64,000 nucleotides of DNA, from contig JANJXV010000004.1 of the NCBI GenBank assembly GCA_024803745.1, forward strand, positions 42,279,358 to 42,343,357. The letters run 5' to 3'. Below the pieces are notes generated by a model. The model was not told where the DNA came from. It searched no databases and worked only from the letters and a program-made list of their open reading frames with translations. This DNA comes from Megascapheus bottae. Taxonomy: Eukaryota; Chordata; Mammalia; Rodentia; Geomyidae. This document shows, piece after piece, positions 45,806-56,567 of the stretch. A program made the position numbers and the translations under genes. Position 1 is the stretch's first letter. Each line of letters begins with the position of its first letter.

Positions 45806-47404
45806 AAGACAGGGGAAGAGGAAGACATTGAATGAAGAAGTTGTGGAGAAATTTAATGATACAAGAGAAGAAAGTAGAGGAAACACAATAGCCCAGGGAA
45901 AAGGATGGATGTGCCAGTGTGCTTTTGAGGGCTTGTGGAGGGGAAAACCTAGGAACTTTTTTTTTTGTAGAAAAGACACAGAAAATTAATTTTCAAAAAT
46001 CACTGAGGCACTATACAAGTAAGGTCAAAATGTGAAATGGCATCGCCTAGCCAAATCTTTAATGGAGTGAACTCCTTGTAGAGTCTGTGGGTGAGAGGAG
46101 AGGAGGTGAGTTCACGGAGCAGGGCAGGCACCTGCCACTTCAATGTGATGTACTCGAGGCTCAGATTGACAACGCTTGTTCAGAAAAGTAATGGAACAAA
46201 GCAATGTTGAATGTTTTTAGTCTCTCAGAAGTTTCCTGGCACAGCTTTCTGCTACCCTCTCCTGTCAATCCTGTTTGCCTCTGATATCTGGAATTTCCTT
46301 CCGCTTATTCTCCTGTTTTTCAACAGTCTCTTTCTCTCCCAGCCTCCTCTGTGTATGCTTCCAATCACTGTTTGTCAGCTCATGAAATATGTACATTAGG
46401 CTATAGCTGTCTCCTTTCTGTTACTATGTCATTTTTGAGTCTTTGATCATTTCTCTCTGGTTGATCTTTCATTTTATCTGGATTTTGCTCTTTTGACTAG
46501 TCAGAGTATATACTTCGTACCTTTCTTCTCCAACCTCATCCTCCTTCTAGTCTTATGCTTCAAAACTTTTTCTTCAGTTTAAATTTTTAACCACCAAGGC
46601 AGTGTCGGCTTCCTTGCCTCTCCTGCCCATTTCAGCCTGTGTCCTCGAAGTATCCTTCCCTTTGCCAAAGCACATCCAACTTCCTTTCCTTCTCTCCACC
46701 ACTTCTCACTTTGTCTCCTCTTGATGCACTTTGGAATCCAGACTAGCTTTATATTTAATGTAACTTTACCTGGTAAAGAGTATTCCTGGGGCCAAGTTTA
46801 TCACATATAAATATATTTCCCTATGGGGCCAGAAACAACAATAACAATAGCAGCATAAATAAAGATTGAAACAATGAACAATGGAGGAAAAAAATCACTA
46901 GAATGAACTAGAACCTATCATGGGCTCAATCTCTAAATCACTGAGTCCCTGTCAGGTCTCTAAACTTTTCCTTACTTGGACTGTGCTTCTTATCTGCTGT
47001 TTTGTTCTTTCTTTATTCAAACCTTCCATAGTCAATCGAATACCTCCACTATCCCTTGGAATATGGAAACCCAATTCCTATCTTCTTGTTGTTAAATTTC
47101 ATGGCACACTTTTAAAATCTTTCTTTCTAAGCTTTCTTTAAGATCTTGCTTATTATCAGTATTCTAACTTTGCAATGATTTTTTTCATTTATTTAGAATT
47201 TTTCAGCATGGCTGAAAGGAAAAGACCACTATAACATTCAGCTTAACTCTAAATTACATAGTATAGGCATTTGTCTCACATATTTTGCCATAACCAAATG
47301 TCACAGACTTTTTTTTTTATAGGAAAGCAAATGTTTAGACGGATAAATGAAAGTTTACTTTCTCATAGTTCTGGTGGCAAATAGTCTTAGGCCAGTGTTG
47401 GCAG

Positions 47405-47406
<2 letters not shown>
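45806..47406. other. Unique sequence, nothing recognised
   Basis: Pyrimidine-rich stretches occur at 46440-46740. No gene, exon or dated repeat can be supported. Confidence 0.45.

Positions 47407-47485
<79 letters not shown>
47407..47485 (+). repeat. (CT)n microsatellite at a SINE tail
   Basis: About 39 perfect CT units directly at the 3' (tail) end of the minus-strand SINE that follows. Confidence 0.97.
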
Positions 47486-47486
<1 letters not shown>

Positions 47487-47488
<2 letters not shown>

Positions 47489-47585
47489 CTGTTTTTGGGA
47501 TTTGAACTCAGGGCCTGGACACAGTCCTTTAACATTTTGTCCTTTGACTAGAACTCTTCCACTTGAGTCATAACTCCACTTCTGG

Positions 47586-47621
<36 letters not shown>

Positions 47622-47705
47622 TTAATTGGAGGTAAGAATCTTCTAGACATTCCAATCCTTTCTGGCTTTGAACCATGATCCTGAATAGCAGGCCTGAGCA
47701 TTCAG
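47487..47705 (-). mobile_element. Dimeric B1-Geo SINE, minus strand, with internal GT array
   Basis: The right monomer ('gggatttgaactcagggcct', 'cttccacttgagtcataact') and the left B1-like monomer ('taattggaggtaagaatctt', 'ctggctttgaaccatgatcc') are separated by a GT run at the monomer linker. Confidence 0.82.
47586..47621 (+). repeat. (GT)n microsatellite inside a SINE
   Basis: About 17 GT units placed exactly in the linker between the two SINE monomers. Confidence 0.95.
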
Positions 47706-47879
47706 TTCTAATTTCTCTCTCTCTCTCACTTGGTATTTGCTCATTGGCTGGGACGCCACCAACAGAACCATGCCTCTTTCATGATCACCTTATTACTTCA
47801 TCTTTAAAAACATATGTCCTGAGATAGCTACATTCTGCTTGAGAGGTGCCATATGACTTCGAGTGTGTTGAATTATGTT

Positions 47880-48025
47880 TCCTGTGTGTAGGTTTATTTG
47901 ACCAATGGTAGGAGAAACTCTTTGAGAAGAGAGCTTATATCTTTTAAGACTTATCATCCGCAGCAGCTAGGAAGGTTCTAAGTACATAGTAGGCATTTAA
48001 TATGGTTGCTTTGTTGAATTATATC
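47880..48025 (+). mobile_element. L2 3' terminal fragment
   Basis: It shows 'aggttctaagtacatagtag' then 'gcatttaatatggttgcttt' and 'gttgaatt', the decayed L2 terminus, with upstream 'gagaagagagcttatatctt'. Confidence 0.6.
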
Positions 48026-49257
48026 CTTCCTATGGCATAACTCACATTACATTTTTAAAGCCTACTTAAAATATAAATTCTGCTCTGAGATTAAATGACC
48101 ACGAGGCTGCTATCATTTATTCCATGCACCAATGATCTGTGCAGCATTTCCTCTGGTGTCTTCCTGAGCTGGCAGGAGCCAGCCATTCATTTAAATTGGC
48201 AACAGACATGGAAATGAATTTGTGTGCTGTCTTACTTGGTAATAAAACTTAAAGTGCATGGTAATTTGTGATGGTTTGAAGCGGTAATGCAATTTTGGCA
48301 AGTCTGCTATATCTCTGCAAGACTTACTCTTCAAAGATTTTCAAGCCAGTAGATTATAGACTCTTTCCTTAAAAACAATAGATTAAAGCTACTGTCTTCT
48401 GGATGTCATCCAATCTTATTGGCAATAACTAAAGCATAGGTTATATTTTTGGTTGAAGTTTTCAGGATCAGACCAAGCTAGCCTTTTATCCAATGATTTC
48501 TCTTAACCAGCAGATATAGTACTTTCTCTTCTAATTTAAGGGATAGAAGATAATAAAAAGTGTGTCCAATTTAAGTTGCGTTTGGAATTTAGGAAGCAAA
48601 TGAAATAATGTGGTAGAGAGGGGAAAATGATGTCGGAAAAGGTAACAAAACTCTTTCAGCTTTCAACTTTCTCAATAGAAATAATCTCCACCTTCTTGGA
48701 TATGTAAATATAAAGCAGATGAATGCGAGGATGCTAGATTTCATAGTTTCACAATAGCTTGCTGTATCTTGAATTTTAAAATAGGAAAGTTTATATATTC
48801 CCACATGTAGTAATCCCCTAATGCATAATTTATTTCAATAAAGCAAATTCTATAAAAATAATCTGAATTCATATTTGGTCTAGGGTTCTCATAAAGATTT
48901 TTCTTAAATTATTTCTCAGGTTTTCTACTATGCTCATGTCTTTAGTTCCAGTGATCAACCTTAAAATGATTTATGTTTTAGAGTTGCAGACCAAGTTTAC
49001 CAGAACACATCTCCCCCCTTGTCCCCCCGACGAAATAAATCAGGCTTTCATGACATATTCATGTGTTTGTCAAAAAAGGAAGATTTATTAGCCACCTCTA
49101 TGGTAGTAACTCCCAGTGACAGTGTAGTTCTGATAGAAGTCTCTTCTCGAAGGTTTACCAAAGAAGCATGTAAATCTTACTTGATTTACTTGGACTCCAA
49201 TAAACAGCTGTGGTTATATTTTTAAGGGATTTGCCTTATCAGAAAGTCCAAAAAATC
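48026..49257. other. Unique sequence, possible conserved non-coding block at 48080-48300
   Basis: The 48080-48300 segment is complex, repeat-free and rich in homeodomain-like words ('catttaaatt', 'ggtaatttg', 'gcggtaatgcaa'). It looks like mammalian conserved non-coding sequence by eye only. Confidence 0.3.
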
Positions 49258-51237
49258 ATATTTTTCATATATTTTTATTGTAATTAATAAAAGGGTTACA
49301 TTATATTTGCCAGATAGAAGGTGCATTACTTCACATACATTGATACCTTTCTCATGTCTTGGTCCCCATTTCCCTCCCCCTCACCCCCACCCCTCATCTT
49401 GTTTTCCCCCTTTCCCTATCCAATTTCAAATAACCAAATACAAATATATTCGATATATTAGATAACAACGGGAGATACTGTAACAATAAAGGGACAGCAA
49501 AAGAGATGAGAGATAACATAGTACATTAAGAACAACAGTCATTCATTATATGGCTTTTGTTTCCTTATCCTGGAGGTCTTTATATTTAGTGTCATACAAT
49601 TTGGCCTAATGTCTCAAAATTTTGTTCTATTGTAAATCTCTGCTAGAAGAGCCCAAGGTTTCTACTGATTGTGACAAATGAGGGAGACTATTGGGCCTAT
49701 GTTCCTGTGAGTCTGGCTTACTTCACTTAATATGATTTTTTCTAAGTCTTTCCATTTCCTAACAAATGGGGCGATGTCATTCTTTCTGACAGCAGCATAA
49801 AATTCCATTGTGTACAAATACCACATCTTGTTGATCCACTCATCAACTGAGGGACATCTGGGTTGGTTCCATATCTTTGTTATGGTAAATAGTGCTGCAA
49901 TGAACATCATTGTGTTAGTGGATTTAGTATGTCCTTGTTTCTGGACAATTGGGTAAATGCCTAGTAGTGGAATTGCTGGGTCATAGGGGAGCTCAATGTT
50001 AAGTCTTTTGAAGAACTGCCATACTTCTTTCCATAGTGGTTGAACGAGTTTGCACTCCCACCAACAGTGTAGTAGTGATCCCTCCTGGTCACATCCCCTT
50101 CATTATCTGTTGTTATTAGATTTCTTGATCCTGGCCATTCTAACTGGAGTGAGGTGGAATCTTAGAGTTGTTTTGATTTGCATTTATTTTATGGCCAGAG
50201 ATGTTGAGCATTTCTTCATGTGTCTATAGGCCATTCTTATTTCTTCTTCAGAGAAGACTAGTTTTAAGTTTTTGGCCCACCTTTTAATGGATGGTTGTTA
50301 CTTTGGAGATTAGTTTTGGAGTGATTCAATTTTTTGAGTTTTTGATGTATTTTAGATATGAGGCCTTTGTCCATTGTTTGGTTGGTGAAGATCTTCTCCC
50401 ACTCTGTAGGCTTCCTAATCAATTTTCTAGCTATGTCCTTTGCCATACAAAAGCTCCGCAGTTTAATGCAGTCCCACTTATCCAGCCTTTCTCTGATATG
50501 TTGTGATTCTTGGTCCTTATTAAGAAAGTTTCGACCTGTGCCAAGGAGGTCTAGTGTATCTACTATTCCTTCCTGTAAAGTTTTCAGAGTGTCAGCTTTT
50601 ACCTCAAGGTCTTTGATCCATTTGGAGTTAATTCTAGTGCAAGGTGACAAAGAAGGATCCAACTTTAGTTTTCTGCAGGTGCTTAACCAGTTCTGCCAGC
50701 ACCACTTGTTGAAGAGGCTGTCTTTCTTCCATTCAATTTTTTTTTGGCTCCCTTGTGAAAGATTAGGTCTGTGGTTTAATATCTGGGTCCTCAGTTCTAT
50801 TCCAATGGTCTTCAGGCCTGTTCTTGTGCCTGTACCAAGCTGTTTTGGTCACTATATCTCTGTAATAGAGTCTAAAGTTTGGAATTGCAATTCCTTCTGC
50901 ACTGTTCTTTCTGCTAAGAAGTGTTTTTATCATACGTGGTCTTTTATTATTCCATATGAAATTTTGGATGGCCTCTTCTATTTCTCCAAGGAAATGAGAA
51001 TTGTCTCTTATTTTAAATTATATAATCATTTCTCTGTATAAAATTTCTTCATAAGAAATTAAATGTAAGTTGTTTATTCAAAAAAAAGAATGACATTGGG
51101 ATATTGATGGGTATTGCATTGAATTTGTAGATAGCCCTTGGCAAGATTGTCATTTTCATGATGTTGATTCTTCCAATCCTAGAGCATGGGAGATTTTTCC
51201 ATTTCCTCAGTTCTGCTTTAATTTCCCCCATAAACAG
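49258..51237 (-). mobile_element. L1, 3' segment of a twin-primed insertion, minus strand
   Basis: Reading the minus strand from 51237 down to 49258 gives the second half of L1 ORF2. Words in order are [20 protein letters not shown], '[13 protein letters not shown]', 'RLDKWDCIKLRSFCMAK', 'PTEWEKIFTNQ', MFIAALFTITKIWNQPRCPS and 'MWYLYTMEFYAAVRK'. The 3' UTR with its polypurine tract and the tail follow. Frameshifts and stops break the frame, so no protein is made. The plus-strand open frame 50358-51041 is its antisense shadow. Confidence 0.93.
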
Positions 51238-51740
51238 GCTGGAGTTGCCATCCTCATATGATAAAATAGACATCAAACTAAAATTAGTGAAAAAAGACAA
51301 AGAAGGTTACTACATACTGCTAAAGGGATCTTTCCTCCAGGAGGACATAACCATCCTAAATATCTATACACCTAATCCAGGAGCTCAGAACTTCATCAGA
51401 CAAACTTTACTTTCACTGAAACCATACTTAGATCGAAACACAGTGGAATTAAAACTGTCCCTCTTTGCAGATGACATGATTCTGTATTTAAAGAATCCTA
51501 TAGACTCTACTCCCAAGCTCCTTGAGCTGATTCAAAACTTTGGAAAGGTAGCAGGGTATAAAATTAACCCTCAAAAATCAACTGCCTTCCAATATGCCAG
51601 AAATGAGACGAACAAGGCAACAATCAGGAAAGCAACTCCTTTTGCAATAGCCTCAAAGAAAATAAAGTACCTAAGAATTATCTTAACTAAGAATGTAAAG
51701 GATCTTTTTGATGAAAACTTTAAAACCCCCCAAAATAATA
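51238..51740 (+). mobile_element. L1, inverted 5' segment with internal EN-to-RT deletion
   Basis: Orientation flips at about 51238. The plus strand encodes part of the ORF2 endonuclease domain ('[17 protein letters not shown]', '[12 protein letters not shown]', 'LKPYLDRNT'). It then jumps in frame near 51440 to the reverse transcriptase with its catalytic FADDM motif ('[15 protein letters not shown]', '[14 protein letters not shown]', '[11 protein letters not shown]') and ends at '[10 protein letters not shown]'. That end is just upstream of where the minus-strand segment starts in ORF2, as twin priming predicts. Roughly 550 residues between the two domains are missing. It is a dead copy. 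Confidence 0.92.
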
Positions 51741-52819
51741 ATTTTTATTTGGGAAAAGAATGTGGTCATTACTAGATTCCTCCATGTCAATGAGCTACTT
51801 TTCTGATTTATTCCCTCAGTCTCTTTCCTGCCAGCCATTTTAATAGCTTCTATCCATTAAGTTTGTGTGGTACCTTTTCTGAAAATTCCTAAAATATTCA
51901 TGGATCCCATCATCTCAGCTACCCTTCCTTTACTCTCACTGCTGGAGAATATTAGGCAATCACTAGTGGGTGTCATTTTAAATAGTCCTTCTGGAAGCAC
52001 TTTTAACCAGGAATTTTTCACTCAGTCCTCTCATTTGTTAGAGTAATTATTGTAAACTTGCATCAGATTTGTTTGTAGTGTTACTCCACATTTGATTCTC
52101 ACTCTCTCATATATAGTCATTGATTTTGCCTCCTACTTCATATACAAAATTCCCAGAGAGAATCATTTGCAAGGTGCATATAGCTGTCCTTGTCTTCTAT
52201 ACACTTCCCATGGAAACTTTAGCATCATTTTTACTCTACATTCTTCTCTCTTGTCAAAGATCACATTCTTTCAGTTAATCTCAATCTCTGGTCTGTCTTT
52301 TACCTCTCTGTACCTTCTCCCCTTTCCTTTGTCTTGGCAAATCCCTACTAGTCATCAACAAATCTACTCACAAGAAGAAGTGATGTTTGCTATCCATTCA
52401 CCATACATGACTTCATTTCCTTGTTCTCTTTTAAATTATATGAAGTCATATGACTTGCTTTTTACTAATAATCAGTAAGGAGTATACATTCGCTGATGGA
52501 TGGAACCATATGACCCAAGGTGATAGCTTACCTGTCACTCCTGTGTCCTTGAGGACTGTAACGGACAGAGAAAACCTCTGCTGACCTGTACTGGACGTAC
52601 AGTGTGCAGGAGAAATACACTTCAGAGTCTTGGAATTGTTCATCCTTGAAGTACAGCTTAACTATCCTGACAAACAGCCCAGGTTTTTTTTTCTTAAAAT
52701 TAACCTTCTTGAAAGTTTTCTTACATTCATTTACCCTACATTTATTCTTCTCATAAGAATATACTTTTTTTAAAAAAACTTACCCTTATTAATGTGCACA
52801 CTTCTCTTTGATTCCTTAG
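51741..52819. other. Unique sequence, nothing recognised
   Basis: The open frame 52092-52478 (128 codons) is pyrimidine-rich with no recognised domain. Confidence 0.45.
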
Positions 52820-53000
52820 CCCTATTAAATGCTTTCTGACACCATCCTGTTATTGGAACCATTCTTGCTAAAACTACCAGTGGTCTTTTAATTTTCAGAC
52901 CCAGTGGACTGATGTTAGTAACTTGACCTTGTGCTGAATGTAGCACTGTTGACTTTCACAACTTTCCACGATATCATTCACTTCTCACTCTCCTTCAACC
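52820..53000 (+). mobile_element. L2 ORF (reverse-transcriptase region) fossil
   Basis: Segments 'ggaaccattcttgctaaaac', 'taccagtggtcttttaattt' and 'gtagcactgttgactttcac' line up with the L2 reverse-transcriptase coding region (the DLSAAFDTVDH neighbourhood). It is far too decayed to translate. Confidence 0.45.
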
Positions 53001-53984
53001 CTTTGTTTTTCACTTGACTGCTGCTGGACTGTTTGCTGCATTCTCTGCGTCTGTATGCTTTTATTCTCTTTTTATGTGAGTTTAATTTAATTACCACTTA
53101 TTCAGCCATGATTTATATGCAATAAATAAGATACTTTACAGCATTACATGGGAGGCATTTTTACTTTAATTTTTAAATTATAAACTTAAAAATCATATTA
53201 TTTTATTATCTTTAAGTAGTTGAACAAAGAAGTTACCACTCAATAAAGCACTTTATGAATGCAATGCATCTTGAGCCATGCTATCACATGTACCAGTATT
53301 TTCCTCCTTCCCAGTTCTACCTGTCCCCTCCACTTTCTTAATTTTGTAGGATCCTCATTTAACACTGCATTCTCTTTTCCTTTCCCTTTTCATTTGTCTG
53401 CCCCATGCCTTTGGATGCTACCTTCTGTGTTTCCTGATTTTCATCTTGTTGGACTGTGAGTAACCCTTTCTAAGGGATTACACCATTTGAATTCTCTTTT
53501 GAAAATACTGTGTATTTGTTAATACATTTGTGCATACTGTCATACCACCCTGAAGTGTTTAGTTATACATTTATAAATTAGTCCTAGCTTCCACATTGGA
53601 GAGAAAACATATATCCTTTGTCTCTCTGGGCCTGCCTTATTTGACTTACTTCAAATAATATGATCTCCTGATTTATGCAGAAGCTATTTTATGGAAATTG
53701 AGGGATAGCGCCAATATGTGAGAATCTTCTCTAAATGTTTACAATTGCAGTTTTTACTGGACCATCAGCTTACCACTATGTCCTTTGGGACAAAGAAGGC
53801 AGGCACTTGGTTTGTTTGCATGAAAATAGGCTTAAATTACAAGGCATATAGAGTCAGTGGATTTAGTAGATTTCTTCAGTCATTTATTTGACAAAGTAAA
53901 GGTTAAATTGGAAGACTCAGATCATTGAATTAATTTTCCTCCTGTGTTAGCTACTAAATCATGATCATTCTTTTGTTTTTTTTC
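53001..53984. other. Unique sequence, nothing recognised
   Basis: No supported feature. Confidence 0.45.
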
Positions 53985-54180
53985 TTTATGCAGTTTTAAT
54001 TGTTATTATAATGGTGATGTACAGAAGGGTTAAAGTTATATAAGCCAGATAAAAATGCATTGTTTTTTTATAATTTCACCCCTTCCCTTGCTCTCTCCTA
54101 GCTTTTCCATCTTGTCCCCACTCACAAGTTGTATAGTTTATTTTCAACATAGTATCCAGTGAGTATCATGGCTGGAAAGA
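53985..54180 (-). mobile_element. Old L1 3' UTR, minus strand
   Basis: The plus strand shows 'atggtgatgtacagaagggt', 'taaagttatataagccagat', 'ccttcccttgctctctccta' and 'ccccactcacaagttgtata', the same older L1 3' UTR family as at 41220-41480. Confidence 0.68.
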
Positions 54181-54284
54181 CTACAGAATGTGAGGAATTG
54201 TATCTATTTATTTTTTTTTACCATCTATGCATCTGACATGGGCCTCTAAAGTATACTTAGGGCTAAAAATGTATTCCCTCAAAA

Positions 54285-54425
54285 AATAGCAACTCAATTA
54301 ATAAATGGGCTAAGAATTAAAGACAGACTTCCCAGAAGAAGTAAGAAAGACCAATAGATGCATGAAGAAATGTTTAACATCTCTGGTCATAAAAGAAATC
54401 CAAATCAACGTAACATTCAGATTCC
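54285..54425 (+). mobile_element. L1 ORF2 fragment, plus strand
   Basis: Translation gives 'INGLRIKDRLPRR'-like and then 'CMKKCLTSLVIKEIQIN' words after frame correction, the ORF2 segment before the Cys-rich end. It lies head-to-head with the minus-strand L1 3' UTR 100 bp to the left, so the two may be one twin-primed old insertion. Confidence 0.6.
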
Positions 54426-54759
54426 ATGTCTGTTCTTAAAACTTATACAGAATGATTATTTTAAGTGCACTTTGTACTGATGAAGTATATTAAGCAAAGA
54501 ATAAGAGAAAGAGTAAAAGGAATTACTAATAAATAAGAGAAAATGGACTTGCCTGTCCAGGTGATGACATGATTATCTATTGTACTAATCAATGTATAAT
54601 TCATTATGATAGAATATCTCATACATAAAAATACTAAAGTCTTCATATTGAATAATGGCCATTTTAAGGTAATTACTTATAATTATTATGAAATAATTGT
54701 TTCAGTACTTATAACAGCATTTGGCTTATAGAGACTAAATAAAGATTTGTGCTACTGAT
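54426..54759. other. Unique sequence upstream of the retrocopy
   Basis: No feature recognised. Confidence 0.5.
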
Positions 54760-54777
54760 AAAGAAATAATAAAATCA
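54760..54777. repeat. Left target-site duplication of the SPRYD4 retrocopy
   Basis: The 18-mer aaagaaataataaaatca is repeated exactly at 56550-56567. Confidence 0.95.
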
Positions 54778-56549
54778 GGGGGGCGTGTCCCGTATATCCA
54801 TGGCTTAAAATGGCGCTGTCCTTTGCGCGCTTGTGCTGCTGGGGAGCCACATGATGGGGGGTTGCTGCCTGGGAAGCCTGGAGAGGGGTCAGTTTTAAAT
54901 TGGAAGCAAAAACGGCCCACAGCAGCCTGGCACTCTTCAAAGGGGACACAGGTGTCAAGTATGGCTTAGTGGGATTGGAGCCCACTCAGGTGGCCCTGAA
55001 TGCGGAGCGCTTCCGAGAGTGGGCAGTGGTGCTGGCAGACACAGCGGTCACCGATGGCAGACACTACTGGGAGGTGACAGTGAAACGCTCCCAGCAATTC
55101 CGGATAGGAGTGGCGGATGTGGACATGTCCTGCGATAGCTGCATCGGTGTTGATGACCGTTCCTGAGTGTTCTCCTATGCCCAGCGCAAGTGGCACACCA
55201 TGTTGGCCAACGAGAAAGCCCCAATTGAGGGAATTGGGCAATCAGAGAAGGTGGAGCTGATGCTGGAGTATGAGGCCAAGAAACTGAGCCTGCTGGATGT
55301 GAACCAGTTCTCTGTGATATACACTCTACAGACAGATTTTCGGGGTCCAGTGGTGCCAGCTTTTGCCCTTTGGGATGGAGAGCTGCTAACTCACTTAGGG
55401 CTTGAGGTGCCAGAGGGTCTCTAGCGTGCCCATTATTGAAGTCCCTTTTTGGTCAGCTTGCTGTTGAATATGTCTGAAGCTGTTTTACTTAGCTCCAAGC
55501 AATCAGTACCTCCCAACCCCAACCTCCCACAATTCAGTGTCAGGTCCTCTGTTCTGTACTGTTTCCTCTCAAATTACTGCCAATTTTCTGGTTTATTTTT
55601 CTTCTGTCGGTCCTGGGGCTTGAACTATGGGCTTGGGACTGTCCCTGAGCTCTTCAGCTCAAGGCTACGACCCTACCCCTTGAGCCACAGCTCCACTTCC
55701 AACTGCCAGTTTTCTAAATTATAGTGGGTATATTTTCCCTGTCTTGGCTCCTTTAGCTCCTCAGACTGTTAGTCTTGGAATCTTGCATTTCAGTTCTGAT
55801 CCAGTATATTAACCTTGATACCTCTCTTTCCCTTACCCACATGTTAACTTGTGTGTTGGGGGCTCACCAGACCTCTCCAGAGTGAATTGTTTCTACCTCT
55901 GGCTGCAGGAGGGGTACAGTCAGTGACTTGGCCCTTTTTCTACAGCACCTACAAAATCTAGGCTCTGGCTCCTTGGGTATTTCATTCACTCAGTGGGTCA
56001 GTGAGAAGGTATTTTTCCTTCCCTAGTACCTCAGTGCCACAAACCCTCAGCCCTATACTGCTGCAGCTATCCTAACAATGTCCAGCTACCTTAGTCCATG
56101 TGCCTCTGACACCTCGCTACTTTGTCATTGTGGCAGTTAACAGCTTTTACGAAAGGGAAAGAGACTGTAAGGAGATATCTAAAGGATTAGCACCAGAAGC
56201 TTTATTCTTATGAAGTTCCTTCTTTATATCTGCCATAATTGAAACTTCCTGAGAAAAGCAGAGTGGAGTTTTGCATAATCCAGTTTTTAGTTTATGTAGA
56301 CCCAAACCCCATTTTTCCTTGGCAACAGGATATACTTAACCTAAAACAGTATTGGGTGTTGAGGAAAACCTAGTAGAACAAATGAATATATATATATGTG
56401 AAATATTAATTATTGGGTTTTGTCAGACTCTGGCTCTACCTTATTTTGCCTTCTATGATGGTGATGAAATTAGAAACTCCTAGGGGAAAAAGAATGACTA
56501 GGTTTAACAAAAAATGATTAGTGTAATTAAAGTTTATTTGAGCATAAAA
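54778..56549 (+). pseudogene. SPRYD4: Processed pseudogene (retrocopy) of SPRYD4
   Basis: An intronless copy of an mRNA for SPRY domain-containing protein 4. The coding part runs from an ATG at 54810 to TAG at 55422-55424 (204 codons; the human protein is 207 as I recall). It keeps one frame throughout, with SPRY-domain words 'VALNAERFREWAVVLADTA', 'GRHYWEVTVKRSQQFRIGV', 'YAQRKWHTMLANEKAP' and 'DFRGPVVPAFALWDGELLTH'. Two in-frame TGA stops disable it, at 54852-54854 (codon 15) and 55164-55166 where a Trp codon is expected. About 1.1 kb of 3' UTR follows, with attaaa at 56526-56531 and a short A tail. An 18-bp target-site duplication flanks it. The 5' part is GC- and CpG-rich against AT-rich surroundings. 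The parent's function is poorly characterised. Confidence 0.95.
55590..55701 (-). mobile_element. SINE (right monomer) inside the retrocopy 3' UTR
   Basis: The plus strand has 'tcctggggcttgaactatgg', 'gagctcttcagctcaaggct' and 'accccttgagccacagctcc'. A 14-bp target-site duplication with one mismatch flanks it (55576-55589 and 55702-55715). Whether it came with the mRNA or landed later cannot be decided from this copy alone. Confidence 0.88.
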
Positions 56550-56567
56550 AAAGAAATAATAAAATCA
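56550..56567. repeat. Right target-site duplication of the SPRYD4 retrocopy
   Basis: Second exact copy of the 18-mer, directly after the A tail. Confidence 0.95.

Noticed and set aside
47335..47701. Minus-strand frames of 66 and 104 codons with Arg-Glu repeats
   Set aside because: They read through the (CT)n and (GT)n microsatellites inside a SINE.
50358..51041. 227-codon plus-strand open frame
   Set aside because: It is antisense to L1 ORF2. The minus strand encodes recognisable L1 peptide words over the same bases.
52092..52478. 128-codon plus-strand open frame
   Set aside because: It consists of pyrimidine-rich sequence with Leu/Ser/Phe-rich low-complexity translation and no family resemblance.
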